From CAYHIW01 sp964356745 (lineage in GTDB: Bacteria > Patescibacteriota > Microgenomatia > UBA1406 > GWC2-37-13), in contig CAYHIW010000026.1 in NCBI GenBank assembly GCA_964356745.1, positions 1 to 13,159 of the forward strand: a stretch of 13,159 nucleotides of DNA. The letters are read 5' to 3'. The notes beneath the pieces were generated by a model. It saw only the letters and a list, made by a program, of their open reading frames with translations, had not been told where the DNA came from and made no database searches. The stretch's first letter is position 1. Every line of letters starts with the position of its first letter. The translations under genes and the position numbers were made by a program. Of this stretch, positions 1 through 8,041 are shown piece after piece.

Positions 1-1835
1 CGGACACGTTACATCATCGCGGTCCTGATGATGAAGGGTACTACGAGGATGGTAAAGTAGGTATCGCGCATCGCCGACTTTCTATTATAGACCTGAGTCC
101 AAGTGGGCATCAGCCTATGACGGGTGAAGACAAAAGCGTCCACATTGTCTTTAACGGAGAGATTTATAATTTTCAAGAATTAAGAAAGGAGCTCGAAAGC
201 AAACACCAATTTACTGGTGAATCAGACACTGAAGTAATCGTGCACCTTTATGAAGAAATCGGCCCGGAGGTTTTTTCAAAGATAAAAGGAATGTTCGCCA
301 TAGCGCTCTATGACAAAGCACAAAAGAAACTTTTTTTGGCGCGCGACGGTATGGGCAAGAAACCTCTCTACTACGGCATCTTCGGCGAGACCCTTTTATT
401 TGGCTCAGAGCTGAAAGCACTCATGACACACCCAGAGTTCAAGAAAGAGCTCGATATTGCTTCGCTCAATAAATATTTTCAATACGAGTATGTGCCCACT
501 CCACACACGATGTTCAAAAATGTTTTTAAGCTTGAGCCAGGACATTACGCAACCTATGATGGTACAACCCTCACGAAAACAAAATTTTGGGATGTGTCGT
601 TTGATAAAAAAGAAAAAAGTCCTGCGGTTTCATTTAGTGACGCACTCACGCGCTTTGACGAGCTCCTCTATAACGGAGTAAAAAAACGTTTGATGGGCGA
701 CGTACCCCTTGGAGTTTTTTTGAGTGGCGGTATTGATTCCAGCACGATTGCGTACTACGCACAAAAGATCGCGCGCGATACGGGCGCGAAACCTATACAA
801 ACATTCTCTATCGGATTTATGGAGGATTCTTTTGATGAATCAAAATACGCACGTCAGGTTGCGGAGTTTCTGGGCACCGAACATCATGAGAAAATATTGA
901 GTGCACAAGAAGGGGCAGCGCTTGTCCCCGCAATCGCCGACTTGCTCGATGAGCCAATGGCAGATGCCTCTATCATCCCCACCTATTTACTCTCTCGTTT
1001 TACACGCGAGCACGTCACCGTGGCTCTTGGCGGTGATGGGGGAGATGAGCTTCTTTGCGGTTATGACACCTTTCTCGCGCATCGTTTTGCGGGTATGTAT
1101 GAAAAGGTCCCCGAAGTGTTGCGCAAGCAGATCATAGAGAAGATGGTCCCGCTCCTGCCTGCATCACACAAAAATATGAGCCTTGATTTCAAGGTAAAGA
1201 AATTCATTGCAGGGTTTTATGGAGACAAAAAATACCGCAACCAACGTTGGCTCGGGGCGTTTGACAAAGATGAGCGAAAAAAGCTTTTTAGCAAAAAGAT
1301 TGCGAAAGAGATTGAGAGCCTCAACGAATTTGAGGACATTGATAATTATCTTAAAGGATTATCCACGAATGATTATTATGATCAGCTTACGTACCTGTAT
1401 CTGCGCACGTATATGATGGATGACATCTTGGTAAAGGTCGACCGTGCGAGTATGTACAACTCACTTGAAGTGCGTGCACCGTTCCTTGATACCAATATTG
1501 TTGATTTTTTGGTCAACGTACCGTTGTCATTCAAGCTGCACGGTCTTACAACCAAATATCTTCTGAAAAAACTCATGGATGACAAACTCCCTCACGATAT
1601 CGTCTATCGCAAAAAGAAAGGATTTGGCATCCCGCTCGCCGAGTGGCTTTCGGGGGAGCTTAAGCCACTGGTCCTCGACATGCTTGGGGAAGAGCGGCTC
1701 AAGAAGCAAGGTCTATTTGACCCCGCGTATGTCAAAGGGCTCCTTGATGACCACTTTTTCAAGCGAGCTGACAACAGAAAACCAATATGGACACTCCTTG
1801 TTTTTCAAATGTGGTATGATCGGTGGTATCTATAA
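1..1835 (+). CDS. asnB: Asparagine synthase (glutamine-hydrolysing), AsnB family, 5'-partial
   Basis: The family hydrolyses glutamine in an N-terminal class II amidotransferase domain and channels ammonia to a C-terminal ATP-dependent synthetase that amidates a carboxylate, classically aspartate to asparagine. The open frame runs from the first complete codon at base 3, giving 610 visible residues. The initiator Met-Cys, whose Cys is the catalytic nucleophile, lies upstream of the window. Visible motifs: RGPDD at 18-32, RRLSIID from base 72, NGEIYN at 153-170, the ATP-pyrophosphatase P-loop SGGIDSS at 723-743, GGDGGDE at 1029-1049, and a C-terminal EVRAPFLD then KKGFGIPLAEWL stretch, all typical of full-length AsnB. 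An ATG at 117 exists, but homology clearly continues upstream of it. The gene heads a glycan operon, so the acceptor could be a uronic acid rather than aspartate; that is inference. Family assignment is very secure, substrate is not. Confidence 0.96.
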   Translation, partial: DTLHHRGPDDEGYYEDGKVGIAHRRLSIIDLSPSGHQPMTGEDKSVHIVFNGEIYNFQELRKELESKHQFTGESDTEVIVHLYEEIGPEVFSKIKGMFAIALYDKAQKKLFLARDGMGKKPLYYGIFGETLLFGSELKALMTHPEFKKELDIASLNKYFQYEYVPTPHTMFKNVFKLEPGHYATYDGTTLTKTKFWDVSFDKKEKSPAVSFSDALTRFDELLYNGVKKRLMGDVPLGVFLSGGIDSSTIAYYAQKIARDTGAKPIQTFSIGFMEDSFDESKYARQVAEFLGTEHHEKILSAQEGAALVPAIADLLDEPMADASIIPTYLLSRFTREHVTVALGGDGGDELLCGYDTFLAHRFAGMYEKVPEVLRKQIIEKMVPLLPASHKNMSLDFKVKKFIAGFYGDKKYRNQRWLGAFDKDERKKLFSKKIAKEIESLNEFEDIDNYLKGLSTNDYYDQLTYLYLRTYMMDDILVKVDRASMYNSLEVRAPFLDTNIVDFLVNVPLSFKLHGLTTKYLLKKLMDDKLPHDIVYRKKKGFGIPLAEWLSGELKPLVLDMLGEERLKKQGLFDPAYVKGLLDDHFFKRADNRKPIWTLLVFQMWYDRWYL

Positions 1836-1840
1836 AATAT

Positions 1841-2668
1841 ATGAAAACATTCCTTAAAAAATATAATCTTTTTCTCTCAAATATTTACTACGTCTCTTTG
1901 AGACTAGTAAGAAAATTTATTTTTTCAGATGAGTTTTTATTAAAATATGGTAAATATGTTCCATATTATCGTATTAATACAAATCAGCTTCGTCCCGAGG
2001 TTATTGTCAATGAATACGAGAAGTATTTAAAAGAAAATAAAATAAACTGGGAGGGGCAAAAGATTTTGGAGGTTGGTTGTGGTAAAACAAATAGTACAGG
2101 ATATGAGATATCTGCTCGTTCGGGCTCAGAAGTATTTCTTGTGGAACCTTTTGTTATTTTTGATCAAATTGCTGACGACATTCTCCTTGAACAGGTTTCA
2201 AAAAAATATAATCTGAGTAAAGAAGCGATTGCGAACATGGTCACGAGGGTGAAAAATTTCAAAGAAATACCTCATAAATCTATTGATATCGTAGTTTCAA
2301 GTTCAGTTCTTGAGCATGTGAATAACTTTGAAAAATTAGTTGAAGATTTAGCGAACACTTCAAAAGCAGAAGTAAAAATGCTACATATTGCTGACTATCG
2401 AGACCATTTCTTTAAGTATCCATATCATTTTTTACAGTTTTCCAACAATGTATGGAATAAATTTTTGAACCCTGGGGACCTCACGAGAACGAGGCTTTCA
2501 GAACATTTGAAAATTTTTGAAAAAAATAAATTTAAAACTGAAATTCTCCATGAGGAACGGCAAGAAGAAGAGTTTGAGAAAATAAGGCAGAATATAAATC
2601 GTTGTTTTGATAGAAACAACCCAACCTTATCTGTGGGACGAGTTGTTATGCTAGTTAGTAAAAAATGA
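1841..2668 (+). CDS. Class I SAM-dependent methyltransferase (AT-rich gene)
   Basis: Predicted SAM-dependent methyltransferase of 275 residues, probably acting on a sugar or glycan intermediate because of its neighbours; the acceptor is unknown. The SAM-binding motif I is ILEVGCG at residues 75-81. An acidic residue follows at the end of strand 2 (VEP, Glu102), and a motif similar to SSVLEHV lies at 154-160. The DYRDHFFKYP stretch at 185-194 and the later NPGDLTRTRLSEHL segment recall methyltransferases found in capsule and O-antigen loci. I chose the ATG at 1841, five bases after the asnB stop; a GTG at 1823 would overlap asnB by 13 bases and is less likely. No Shine-Dalgarno sequence precedes it. 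The stop TGA overlaps the next start as ATGA (2665-2668), so translation is probably coupled. The gene is much richer in A+T than asnB, which hints at separate acquisition. Confidence 0.85.
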   Translation: MKTFLKKYNLFLSNIYYVSLRLVRKFIFSDEFLLKYGKYVPYYRINTNQLRPEVIVNEYEKYLKENKINWEGQKILEVGCGKTNSTGYEISARSGSEVFLVEPFVIFDQIADDILLEQVSKKYNLSKEAIANMVTRVKNFKEIPHKSIDIVVSSSVLEHVNNFEKLVEDLANTSKAEVKMLHIADYRDHFFKYPYHFLQFSNNVWNKFLNPGDLTRTRLSEHLKIFEKNKFKTEILHEERQEEEFEKIRQNINRCFDRNNPTLSVGRVVMLVSKK

Positions 2669-3804
2669 AAAAAATCCTCATATTAAACTATGAATTTCCT
2701 CCGCTCGGGGGTGGTGCAGGGAATGCTACTCAGAATATTGCTCGTGAGCTTGCGCGGATTGGCAACAACGTTCTTGTGATAACCGCATGGTTCCCCGGAT
2801 GTGCCACCGATGAAGTAGTTGATGGTTACCGGTTATTTAGAGTCAAATCAAAACGCGCACGTGTTGATCGCTCTAACATCTTTGAGATGCTCCACTATAC
2901 ACGGCGAGCTATCGTTGATGGTCGTGATGTGGTAAAAGAGTTTAAGCCCGATGCAACCATCTCTTTTTTTGCAATCCCATCTGGACTTGTCGCATGCTAT
3001 TTCAAAAAGAAATTTGGAGTTCCGTATGTCGTTTCGCTTCGTGGTGGTGACGTGCCCGGGTTTCTTCCTGAGAATTTAAGGTGGCACCATCTGTTCTCTG
3101 CTCCTCTCACCAGTCTTGTGTGGAAAAATGCAGCAGGTATCGTCGCGAATAGTGAGGGACTCCGTGTGCTTGCTGACAAGACCGCATCACGGTATGGGAA
3201 AAAAGTTATGATGATACCGAATGGGGTTAACCGTGAGGTGTTTACTCCGCGCACGGAGGGCAGCCCAACAACCAAGACGAGAATCCTTTTCGTGGGTCGG
3301 CTTACCGAACAGAAAGGCGTTACCTATATAATTGATGCCGTGAATAAAATATTAAAAACACGGAGTGCGCCGAAAGGAGATATGGCGTGCGACATAATCG
3401 GCGACGGTCCGCTTCGGGAAGTCTTGGAAAAGAAAGTGATGGAGCTTGGTTTGAGTGATACAATAAAATTCCACGGGTGGGTTCCTCGCGAAAAACTACC
3501 ATCCTTTTATCAAAATGCTGATTTATTTATTTTACCCTCATCTGACGAAGGTATGCCCAATGTTGTCCTGGAAGCTATGGCGTCCGGACTACCTATTATC
3601 ACCACGTTTGTGCCAGGAAGTGAGGAACTTGTGGTCGCAGGAGAGAATGGTATGCTGGTTAAAGATCGAACTAATCTTGTCCCTGCAATACTTGATTTTC
3701 TCGACAATCGCGAGAAATGGAAGGCAATGGGTAGAGCTTCTCTAGAACGGAGCAAAAAATTTGACTGGGCGAAAATAGCGGTAGAGTATGCCAATCTTAT
3801 ATAA
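2665..3804 (+). CDS. GT4 family glycosyltransferase (GT-B fold)
   Basis: Predicted retaining glycosyltransferase of 379 residues that would transfer a sugar from a nucleotide-sugar donor to a lipid-linked glycan at the cytoplasmic face of the membrane. The N-terminal Rossmann half begins with ILILNYEFPPLGGGAG, a usual GT4 opening with the glycine-rich donor/acceptor loop. The C-terminal half starts around residue 205 with ILFVGRLTEQKG. The E-x7-E motif is intact: Glu295 and Glu303 in DEGMPNVVLEAMASGLP, followed by PGSEELV. Length is normal for the family. The start ATG overlaps the preceding methyltransferase stop (ATGA). The gene ends in tandem TAA stops (3802-3807). Donor and acceptor cannot be read from sequence; the locus's fcl gene makes GDP-fucose one candidate donor, but nothing ties it to this enzyme specifically. 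Confidence 0.92.
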   Translation: MKKILILNYEFPPLGGGAGNATQNIARELARIGNNVLVITAWFPGCATDEVVDGYRLFRVKSKRARVDRSNIFEMLHYTRRAIVDGRDVVKEFKPDATISFFAIPSGLVACYFKKKFGVPYVVSLRGGDVPGFLPENLRWHHLFSAPLTSLVWKNAAGIVANSEGLRVLADKTASRYGKKVMMIPNGVNREVFTPRTEGSPTTKTRILFVGRLTEQKGVTYIIDAVNKILKTRSAPKGDMACDIIGDGPLREVLEKKVMELGLSDTIKFHGWVPREKLPSFYQNADLFILPSSDEGMPNVVLEAMASGLPIITTFVPGSEELVVAGENGMLVKDRTNLVPAILDFLDNREKWKAMGRASLERSKKFDWAKIAVEYANLI

Positions 3805-3811
3805 TAAAAAA

Positions 3812-4561
3812 ATGAAAGAAGAGAAAATAGACAATCACGCTATCTACAATGAAAAATGGGAAGGTTGGGTTGATATGAAAATATACGGACCGGCTAGTCG
3901 TTGGCTACGCTCCCTTATTGGCAATCAGATTTCTTTTATGGATAAAGGGAGCGTAAAGAGTATGCTTGATGTCGGATCAGGAGAGGGGACCATTACGTAT
4001 TTTTTAGCACAAAAATTTCCTCAGGCTTCCGTGCTCGGCGTTGATTTTTCTGAGTCTGGTGTTGAATGTGCACGTGCATCATATCAATCACCCAACCTTT
4101 CTTTTGCTCATGACCTCGATTCACGAGCGCTTGAAAAAAAATATGACCTCGTGACAGCGTTTGAAGTATTAGAGCATGTGGATGATTGGCAAGACCTATT
4201 GGGAAGGATGGCGAACGCTTCACAGAAATATGTACTCGTATCATTTCCCACAGGGCGCATGCGCCCATTTGAGCGAAATGTAGGTCATGTACGGAATTTT
4301 AAAAAGGGAGAAGTAGAAGAATTTCTGTTGAGAGAGGGATACAAGCCCGTTTCGGTATATTATGCTGGTTTCCCTTTTTATAACCCGCTTTATCGAGAGT
4401 TGTGCAATCTGACAGATTCTGCAAACAATCAATTTACACAAGGAAAATATGGAATCGCACAAAAAACGATTGGCTGGTTTTTCTTTATTTTATTCAGATT
4501 TTTTTCAACACAGAGGAGGTTCGGCGACCAATTCTGCGGGCTTTTCGAAAGAATTAAGTAA
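3812..4561 (+). CDS. Class I SAM-dependent methyltransferase
   Basis: Predicted methyltransferase of 249 residues with the methyltransferase-11/25 type Rossmann fold. YGPASR at residues 25-30 is a segment seen N-terminal to the SAM domain in several sugar-locus methyltransferases. Motif I is MLDVGSGEG at 51-59, the strand-2 acidic residue is Asp78 in LGVDFS, and EVLEHV sits at 118-123. The C-terminus carries a hydrophobic run (GWFFFILFRFF) that may touch the membrane, where its glycan-lipid substrate would be. I place the start at ATG 3812, seven bases after the upstream gene's first stop; an in-frame ATG at 3788 would overlap that gene by 17 bases and adds a short unconserved-looking leader. 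No Shine-Dalgarno sequence is visible in the A-rich leader. The substrate is unknown. Confidence 0.87.
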   Translation: MKEEKIDNHAIYNEKWEGWVDMKIYGPASRWLRSLIGNQISFMDKGSVKSMLDVGSGEGTITYFLAQKFPQASVLGVDFSESGVECARASYQSPNLSFAHDLDSRALEKKYDLVTAFEVLEHVDDWQDLLGRMANASQKYVLVSFPTGRMRPFERNVGHVRNFKKGEVEEFLLREGYKPVSVYYAGFPFYNPLYRELCNLTDSANNQFTQGKYGIAQKTIGWFFFILFRFFSTQRRFGDQFCGLFERIK

Positions 4562-4569
4562 CGAGAAAA

Positions 4570-5451
4570 ATGGAATTAAGAATAAACAAGGAAATACGAG
4601 AAACAATTAGGTCATCATATGGTCATTTTTTTTCCGGCATATCGAATATTGACCCTGATAAAATTGTTGATGATGTTTTGTCTTTTGAAAAACCACATGA
4701 GCAAATAGCTATGCTTCGTCGATTTTACGGAGATCTCAAAGGAAAGAAACTTCTGGAGGTCGGATCTGGGTTTGGTAATTTTATCACTGTCGCACGAGTA
4801 AAATATGATATCGATGCGTACGGAGTTGAACCTTCAAGTGAAGGATTCGACGACTCTTTTTCTCTTGCAAAAAAGATTCTCTTAGACAACGGAATAAATC
4901 CAGATGTTGTTATAAATGGGAAAGGCGAAGCATTACCTTTCCCTGACAATTCATTTGACATCTGTTATTCCTCAAATGTTTTAGAGCATGTTGATGACCC
5001 CAAGAAGGTTATTGCAGAAATGGTTCGTGTTACTAAACCTGGAGGCATTGTTCAAATCGTGGTCCCTAACTACGGCCCATTCTTTGAGGGGCACTACGCC
5101 ATGTTTTATGTACCATATCAGCCGAAATGGCTTTGGAAGCTCTGGCTCAAATTTATTTCACGAAGAGATATCTCATTTGTTGATACATTGCGCACAAATT
5201 TGAATTATTTTTCAATAAAACGAATGACTACTCCTCTTGTGCGTGACGGCAATGTTGAGATACTTTCATGGGGTGACGAGGTATTCCGCGAGAGAATGAA
5301 CACCGCTAACTTCTCTGATTGGGCGGGGCTTGGAAAAGTAAAAGTTATTGTTCGATTTTTGCATACCATGAGGATTTCTTCGTTTATTGCGAGATTGCTA
5401 TCTTCTGGTAAGGCATTTACTCCGATTATCCTAACGATGCGCAAAAAATAA
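4570..5451 (+). CDS. Class I SAM-dependent methyltransferase
   Basis: Predicted methyltransferase of 293 residues. Motif I is LLEVGSGFGNF at residues 61-71. The ribose-binding acidic residue is Glu88 in YGVEPSSEG. ALPFPDNSFDICYSSNVLEHV (ending at 141) gives motifs II-III, and VRVTKPGG at 152-159 gives the usual post-motif III loop, so all standard parts of the methyltransferase-11 fold are present. The C-terminal 130 residues are specific to this protein, with Trp/Tyr-rich (PYQPKWLWKLW) and basic segments that may bind a glycan acceptor or membrane surface. The gene starts eight bases after the previous stop, with only a weak GAG upstream. Together with its neighbour it forms a tandem pair, but beyond the SAM fold the two do not look like recent duplicates. 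Substrate unknown. Confidence 0.88.
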   Translation: MELRINKEIRETIRSSYGHFFSGISNIDPDKIVDDVLSFEKPHEQIAMLRRFYGDLKGKKLLEVGSGFGNFITVARVKYDIDAYGVEPSSEGFDDSFSLAKKILLDNGINPDVVINGKGEALPFPDNSFDICYSSNVLEHVDDPKKVIAEMVRVTKPGGIVQIVVPNYGPFFEGHYAMFYVPYQPKWLWKLWLKFISRRDISFVDTLRTNLNYFSIKRMTTPLVRDGNVEILSWGDEVFRERMNTANFSDWAGLGKVKVIVRFLHTMRISSFIARLLSSGKAFTPIILTMRKK

Positions 5452-5464
5452 GCAATTTATCAAC

Positions 5465-6376
5465 ATGAAAATATTTTTTAAATTACTTATTTCTACCGCG
5501 TTACTCTATGTGGTCTTTCGTTATGCGGATTTTAAGGATATATCTAATCTTTCATTTTCTTATTCGCCGCAAGTATTAGCCGAAGTTGTCGCTCTGCAAT
5601 TATTGGCACTTATAGTAGCTACACTCAAGTGGCGGACTTTTTTAAAAGAACAGTCATTCAAGAGACTTCTTCGATTCACTTTTGTTGGTCAGTTTTACTC
5701 GCTTGTTTTGCCAGGCCAGCTCTTGGGCGAGATGGCGAAAGCGTATCGCTTTTCATCAGGAGAAAAGGGGATGGAGCGTCTCGTTACTTCGGTTGCCGTG
5801 GACAAGGTCACGGGTATAGCAGGACTACTGCTGGTTGCCGTTGTCGGCATGTTGTGTACAGGAACTGAATTGTTGGGTAACTGGAAAGCGGTAATCATCC
5901 TTGCGCTTATTGTTGTGCTTGCAGGTATTTTTTCGTTTCGTTTCGAATTTTTAAGATTATTTATAATAAAGCATCTGCTATTTTCACGTACTCTTTTGCC
6001 ATTTATTGATGCATATCATGGATATGCAAAAGATACGACACTCATTATACGTGCTGTAATGTTGGGGGCTTTGTTTCAGCTTATCGCCATTGGCAATACT
6101 ATCATTCTTGCTCATTCACTTGGAATTAATATCTCTGCGTTTGACTGGTTTTGGATATTTAGTCTTGTATCTATAGCAATATTTATTCCCATAACAATCG
6201 GAGGGCTCGGGGTTCGTGAAGGTTTTTTTGTCGGACTCTTGGGATTCTTTGCTGTCGCTCCCATGCAGGCTATAATATTGTCACTTTCAGTCTTTGCTCT
6301 TCAAGTACTTGCTGGCACCGTTGGTGGTATGCTTGAAGCATGGCATTGGTTTGGCTCCCGCAGTAAAATTAAATAG
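5465..6376 (+). CDS. UPF0104 / LPG-synthase-TM (flippase-like) membrane protein
   Basis: Integral membrane protein of 303 residues in the lysylphosphatidylglycerol-synthase transmembrane family (the membrane half of MprF, and of AglD-type proteins). Family landmarks are visible: PGQLLGEMAKAYR at residues 83-95 (equivalent to the PS-x-GGD-x-xRa motif), VAVDKVTG at 110-117, and GGLGVREG at 246-253 in the last third. About seven to eight hydrophobic segments span the protein, starting at residues 5-18. There is no soluble catalytic domain, so it is not a complete MprF. Members of this family are proposed to flip lipids or polyprenyl-linked sugars. Lying 18 bases upstream of a GT-C glycosyltransferase, it could provide that enzyme's lipid-linked donor on the outer face; this is inference. 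The start ATG is 13 bases after the previous stop, without a Shine-Dalgarno. Confidence 0.85.
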   Translation: MKIFFKLLISTALLYVVFRYADFKDISNLSFSYSPQVLAEVVALQLLALIVATLKWRTFLKEQSFKRLLRFTFVGQFYSLVLPGQLLGEMAKAYRFSSGEKGMERLVTSVAVDKVTGIAGLLLVAVVGMLCTGTELLGNWKAVIILALIVVLAGIFSFRFEFLRLFIIKHLLFSRTLLPFIDAYHGYAKDTTLIIRAVMLGALFQLIAIGNTIILAHSLGINISAFDWFWIFSLVSIAIFIPITIGGLGVREGFFVGLLGFFAVAPMQAIILSLSVFALQVLAGTVGGMLEAWHWFGSRSKIK

Positions 6377-6394
6377 ATGAGTGAAGAATAATTT

Positions 6395-8041
6395 ATGGAG
6401 ATATTGAAGCAACAGCTAACAAGGACAAAAATAACGGTACTTGTCGTGCTCCTTTTGGTTGTGTGGATTGCGGTGCATATCCCCGCTATCTTTTATGGCA
6501 CAGAAAATCTTCCGCTTCATATGTCATACATTGGAGATGAACAATCTCCAATAAATGGCGCCCTACACATTCTGCAAGATAAAAATTTACTAGCACTTCG
6601 AGACCTCAACACAGTTTATTATGGCCCCGTGTTTTCACTCATTACCTTGCCTGCCATTTTTTTTGATTTCACAATTCAATTTGCTACTGGTGCAATTTCA
6701 AGTGTGACAGATTATAAAAATTATATTTTATGGAATTGGGGAGGTATCGTTATTTTTGCGCGCATGACGGCAGTCATCGTTGGCTTCATTGGGCTTATAG
6801 GCTTATATAAATTATTAAACACAAACACCTTTAACCCTCTGAGGTATCAACTACTGCCTATTGTTGGCGTGATAGTGCTCGCAACGAACTTTTTTTATTT
6901 TGAATACGCAAGCTTTTTTAAGCACTGGATTTTTATCTGTACTATTTTGTTGTGGCAACTGTATTATGCGGTAAAAATCTTTGAGGGTGATGGAAATCTG
7001 AAACGATATTGGGTATATGAGGGCGCTCTTATTGGTGCTAGTTTTGGGATCAGTTATTTGAGTTTGGTATTTCAAGTCATGTGGGTCCCACTTCTTGTGC
7101 ATTGGTGGAATGGACGCAATTTTGCTCAACTGAAACAATTTTCCTTTTTTATGGCAGGAGCGCTTCTTGTGATGACACTTATCGTCATGTGGCACCCGCA
7201 TGCATTTGAGAGGATATTGGGACTTACGAGTGGCGATATCGCGAATGCTGATACATCTGCGTTAAGTACTGAAATTCAAGCGAAAGGATTTTCTTTTGTT
7301 TATTACAGTTCAATATTGCTCAACAACAATTTACCTATTATTGTTGCTCTTGCTGTCCTTGCCTTTTTTTCGCGAGGCAGACGATTCTTTGAAAGTGCTG
7401 TGCTGTGGGTCGTGTTGTTACCACTGTTTCTCTATATTGCGATATTTTGGACTCTCAGTCATCATGAAAGCCGATATATTCTCCCTGTGTTGATTCTTGT
7501 CATTGTGTCACTCTTTTTTCTAGTAGGGCAACTTGGTGATATTCTACGCACAAACCGCATCTTGAGAGCGACACTCGTAAGTCTTTTGGTTTTCTATCTT
7601 GCATTTAATATTGTTCATCTCGGCAAATGGCTCTCCATCATGGATGAAGGCCCACAGGAGCAAGTGGCCATCAAAAATATCATTGCGCTTGAAGAAGAAA
7701 CACCATCAGGAAAAACTCTTTTTAGGGGATATTATTTGCTTGGGCATGTGCATACAAAAGAAGCCTACCGTGACTACGCAGAGCGTTTCCATAAAAGTGG
7801 ATTCAATCTTTATCAAGCAATCGATGCTGGTACGCCCCCTAAAGGAGTGCAACAACTGCGAACCTATTATTCTCGACCTGACGAACCTTTACCTAAAAAA
7901 GCACTTTCGCAATATGCTCACATTGTATATCGCTATGAACCAAAATTAGAGCAGAAGTTAGATCCAGATTTTATGGAGGTGGATTTAACACGTCTTTGGT
8001 TTTACAAGGACTTCGCTGACAGGTATACTCTGCTCAAGTAA
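6395..8041 (+). CDS. GT-C membrane glycosyltransferase, GT39/ArnT-like
   Basis: Large polytopic membrane protein of 548 residues resembling GT39/PMT/ArnT-type enzymes, which use polyprenyl-phosphate sugars and act on the extracytoplasmic face. A first membrane helix at about residues 13-33 is followed by a loop carrying an acidic pair, Asp48-Glu49 in IGDEQSP, in the place where GT-C enzymes keep their catalytic acidic residue. A YYGPVFSL segment follows near residue 75, and roughly ten helices can be counted. HHESRYILPVLILV in the second half matches the ERY-x-LP pattern typical of GT39-like proteins. The last 110 or so residues form a soluble-looking tail. A polymerase or protein-glycosylating role is also possible, because no separate Wzy is seen in the window. 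Start ATG 6395 follows a weak GAAG about 12 bases upstream. General fold fairly secure, exact family and substrate not. Confidence 0.78.
   Translation: MEILKQQLTRTKITVLVVLLLVVWIAVHIPAIFYGTENLPLHMSYIGDEQSPINGALHILQDKNLLALRDLNTVYYGPVFSLITLPAIFFDFTIQFATGAISSVTDYKNYILWNWGGIVIFARMTAVIVGFIGLIGLYKLLNTNTFNPLRYQLLPIVGVIVLATNFFYFEYASFFKHWIFICTILLWQLYYAVKIFEGDGNLKRYWVYEGALIGASFGISYLSLVFQVMWVPLLVHWWNGRNFAQLKQFSFFMAGALLVMTLIVMWHPHAFERILGLTSGDIANADTSALSTEIQAKGFSFVYYSSILLNNNLPIIVALAVLAFFSRGRRFFESAVLWVVLLPLFLYIAIFWTLSHHESRYILPVLILVIVSLFFLVGQLGDILRTNRILRATLVSLLVFYLAFNIVHLGKWLSIMDEGPQEQVAIKNIIALEEETPSGKTLFRGYYLLGHVHTKEAYRDYAERFHKSGFNLYQAIDAGTPPKGVQQLRTYYSRPDEPLPKKALSQYAHIVYRYEPKLEQKLDPDFMEVDLTRLWFYKDFADRYTLLK

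Noticed and set aside
2660..2670. Alternative genetic code with TGA read as an amino acid, as in some candidate phyla.
   Set aside because: TGA at 2666-2668 ends the methyltransferase gene just as the next gene starts, and no long gene here contains an in-frame TGA.
6530..6552. A 9-bp inverted repeat with five-base loop (ATTGGAGAT ... ATCTCCAAT) inside the GT-C gene.
   Set aside because: It lies over the conserved IGDEQSP coding segment and has no T-tract; coding constraint and chance explain it better than a regulatory role.
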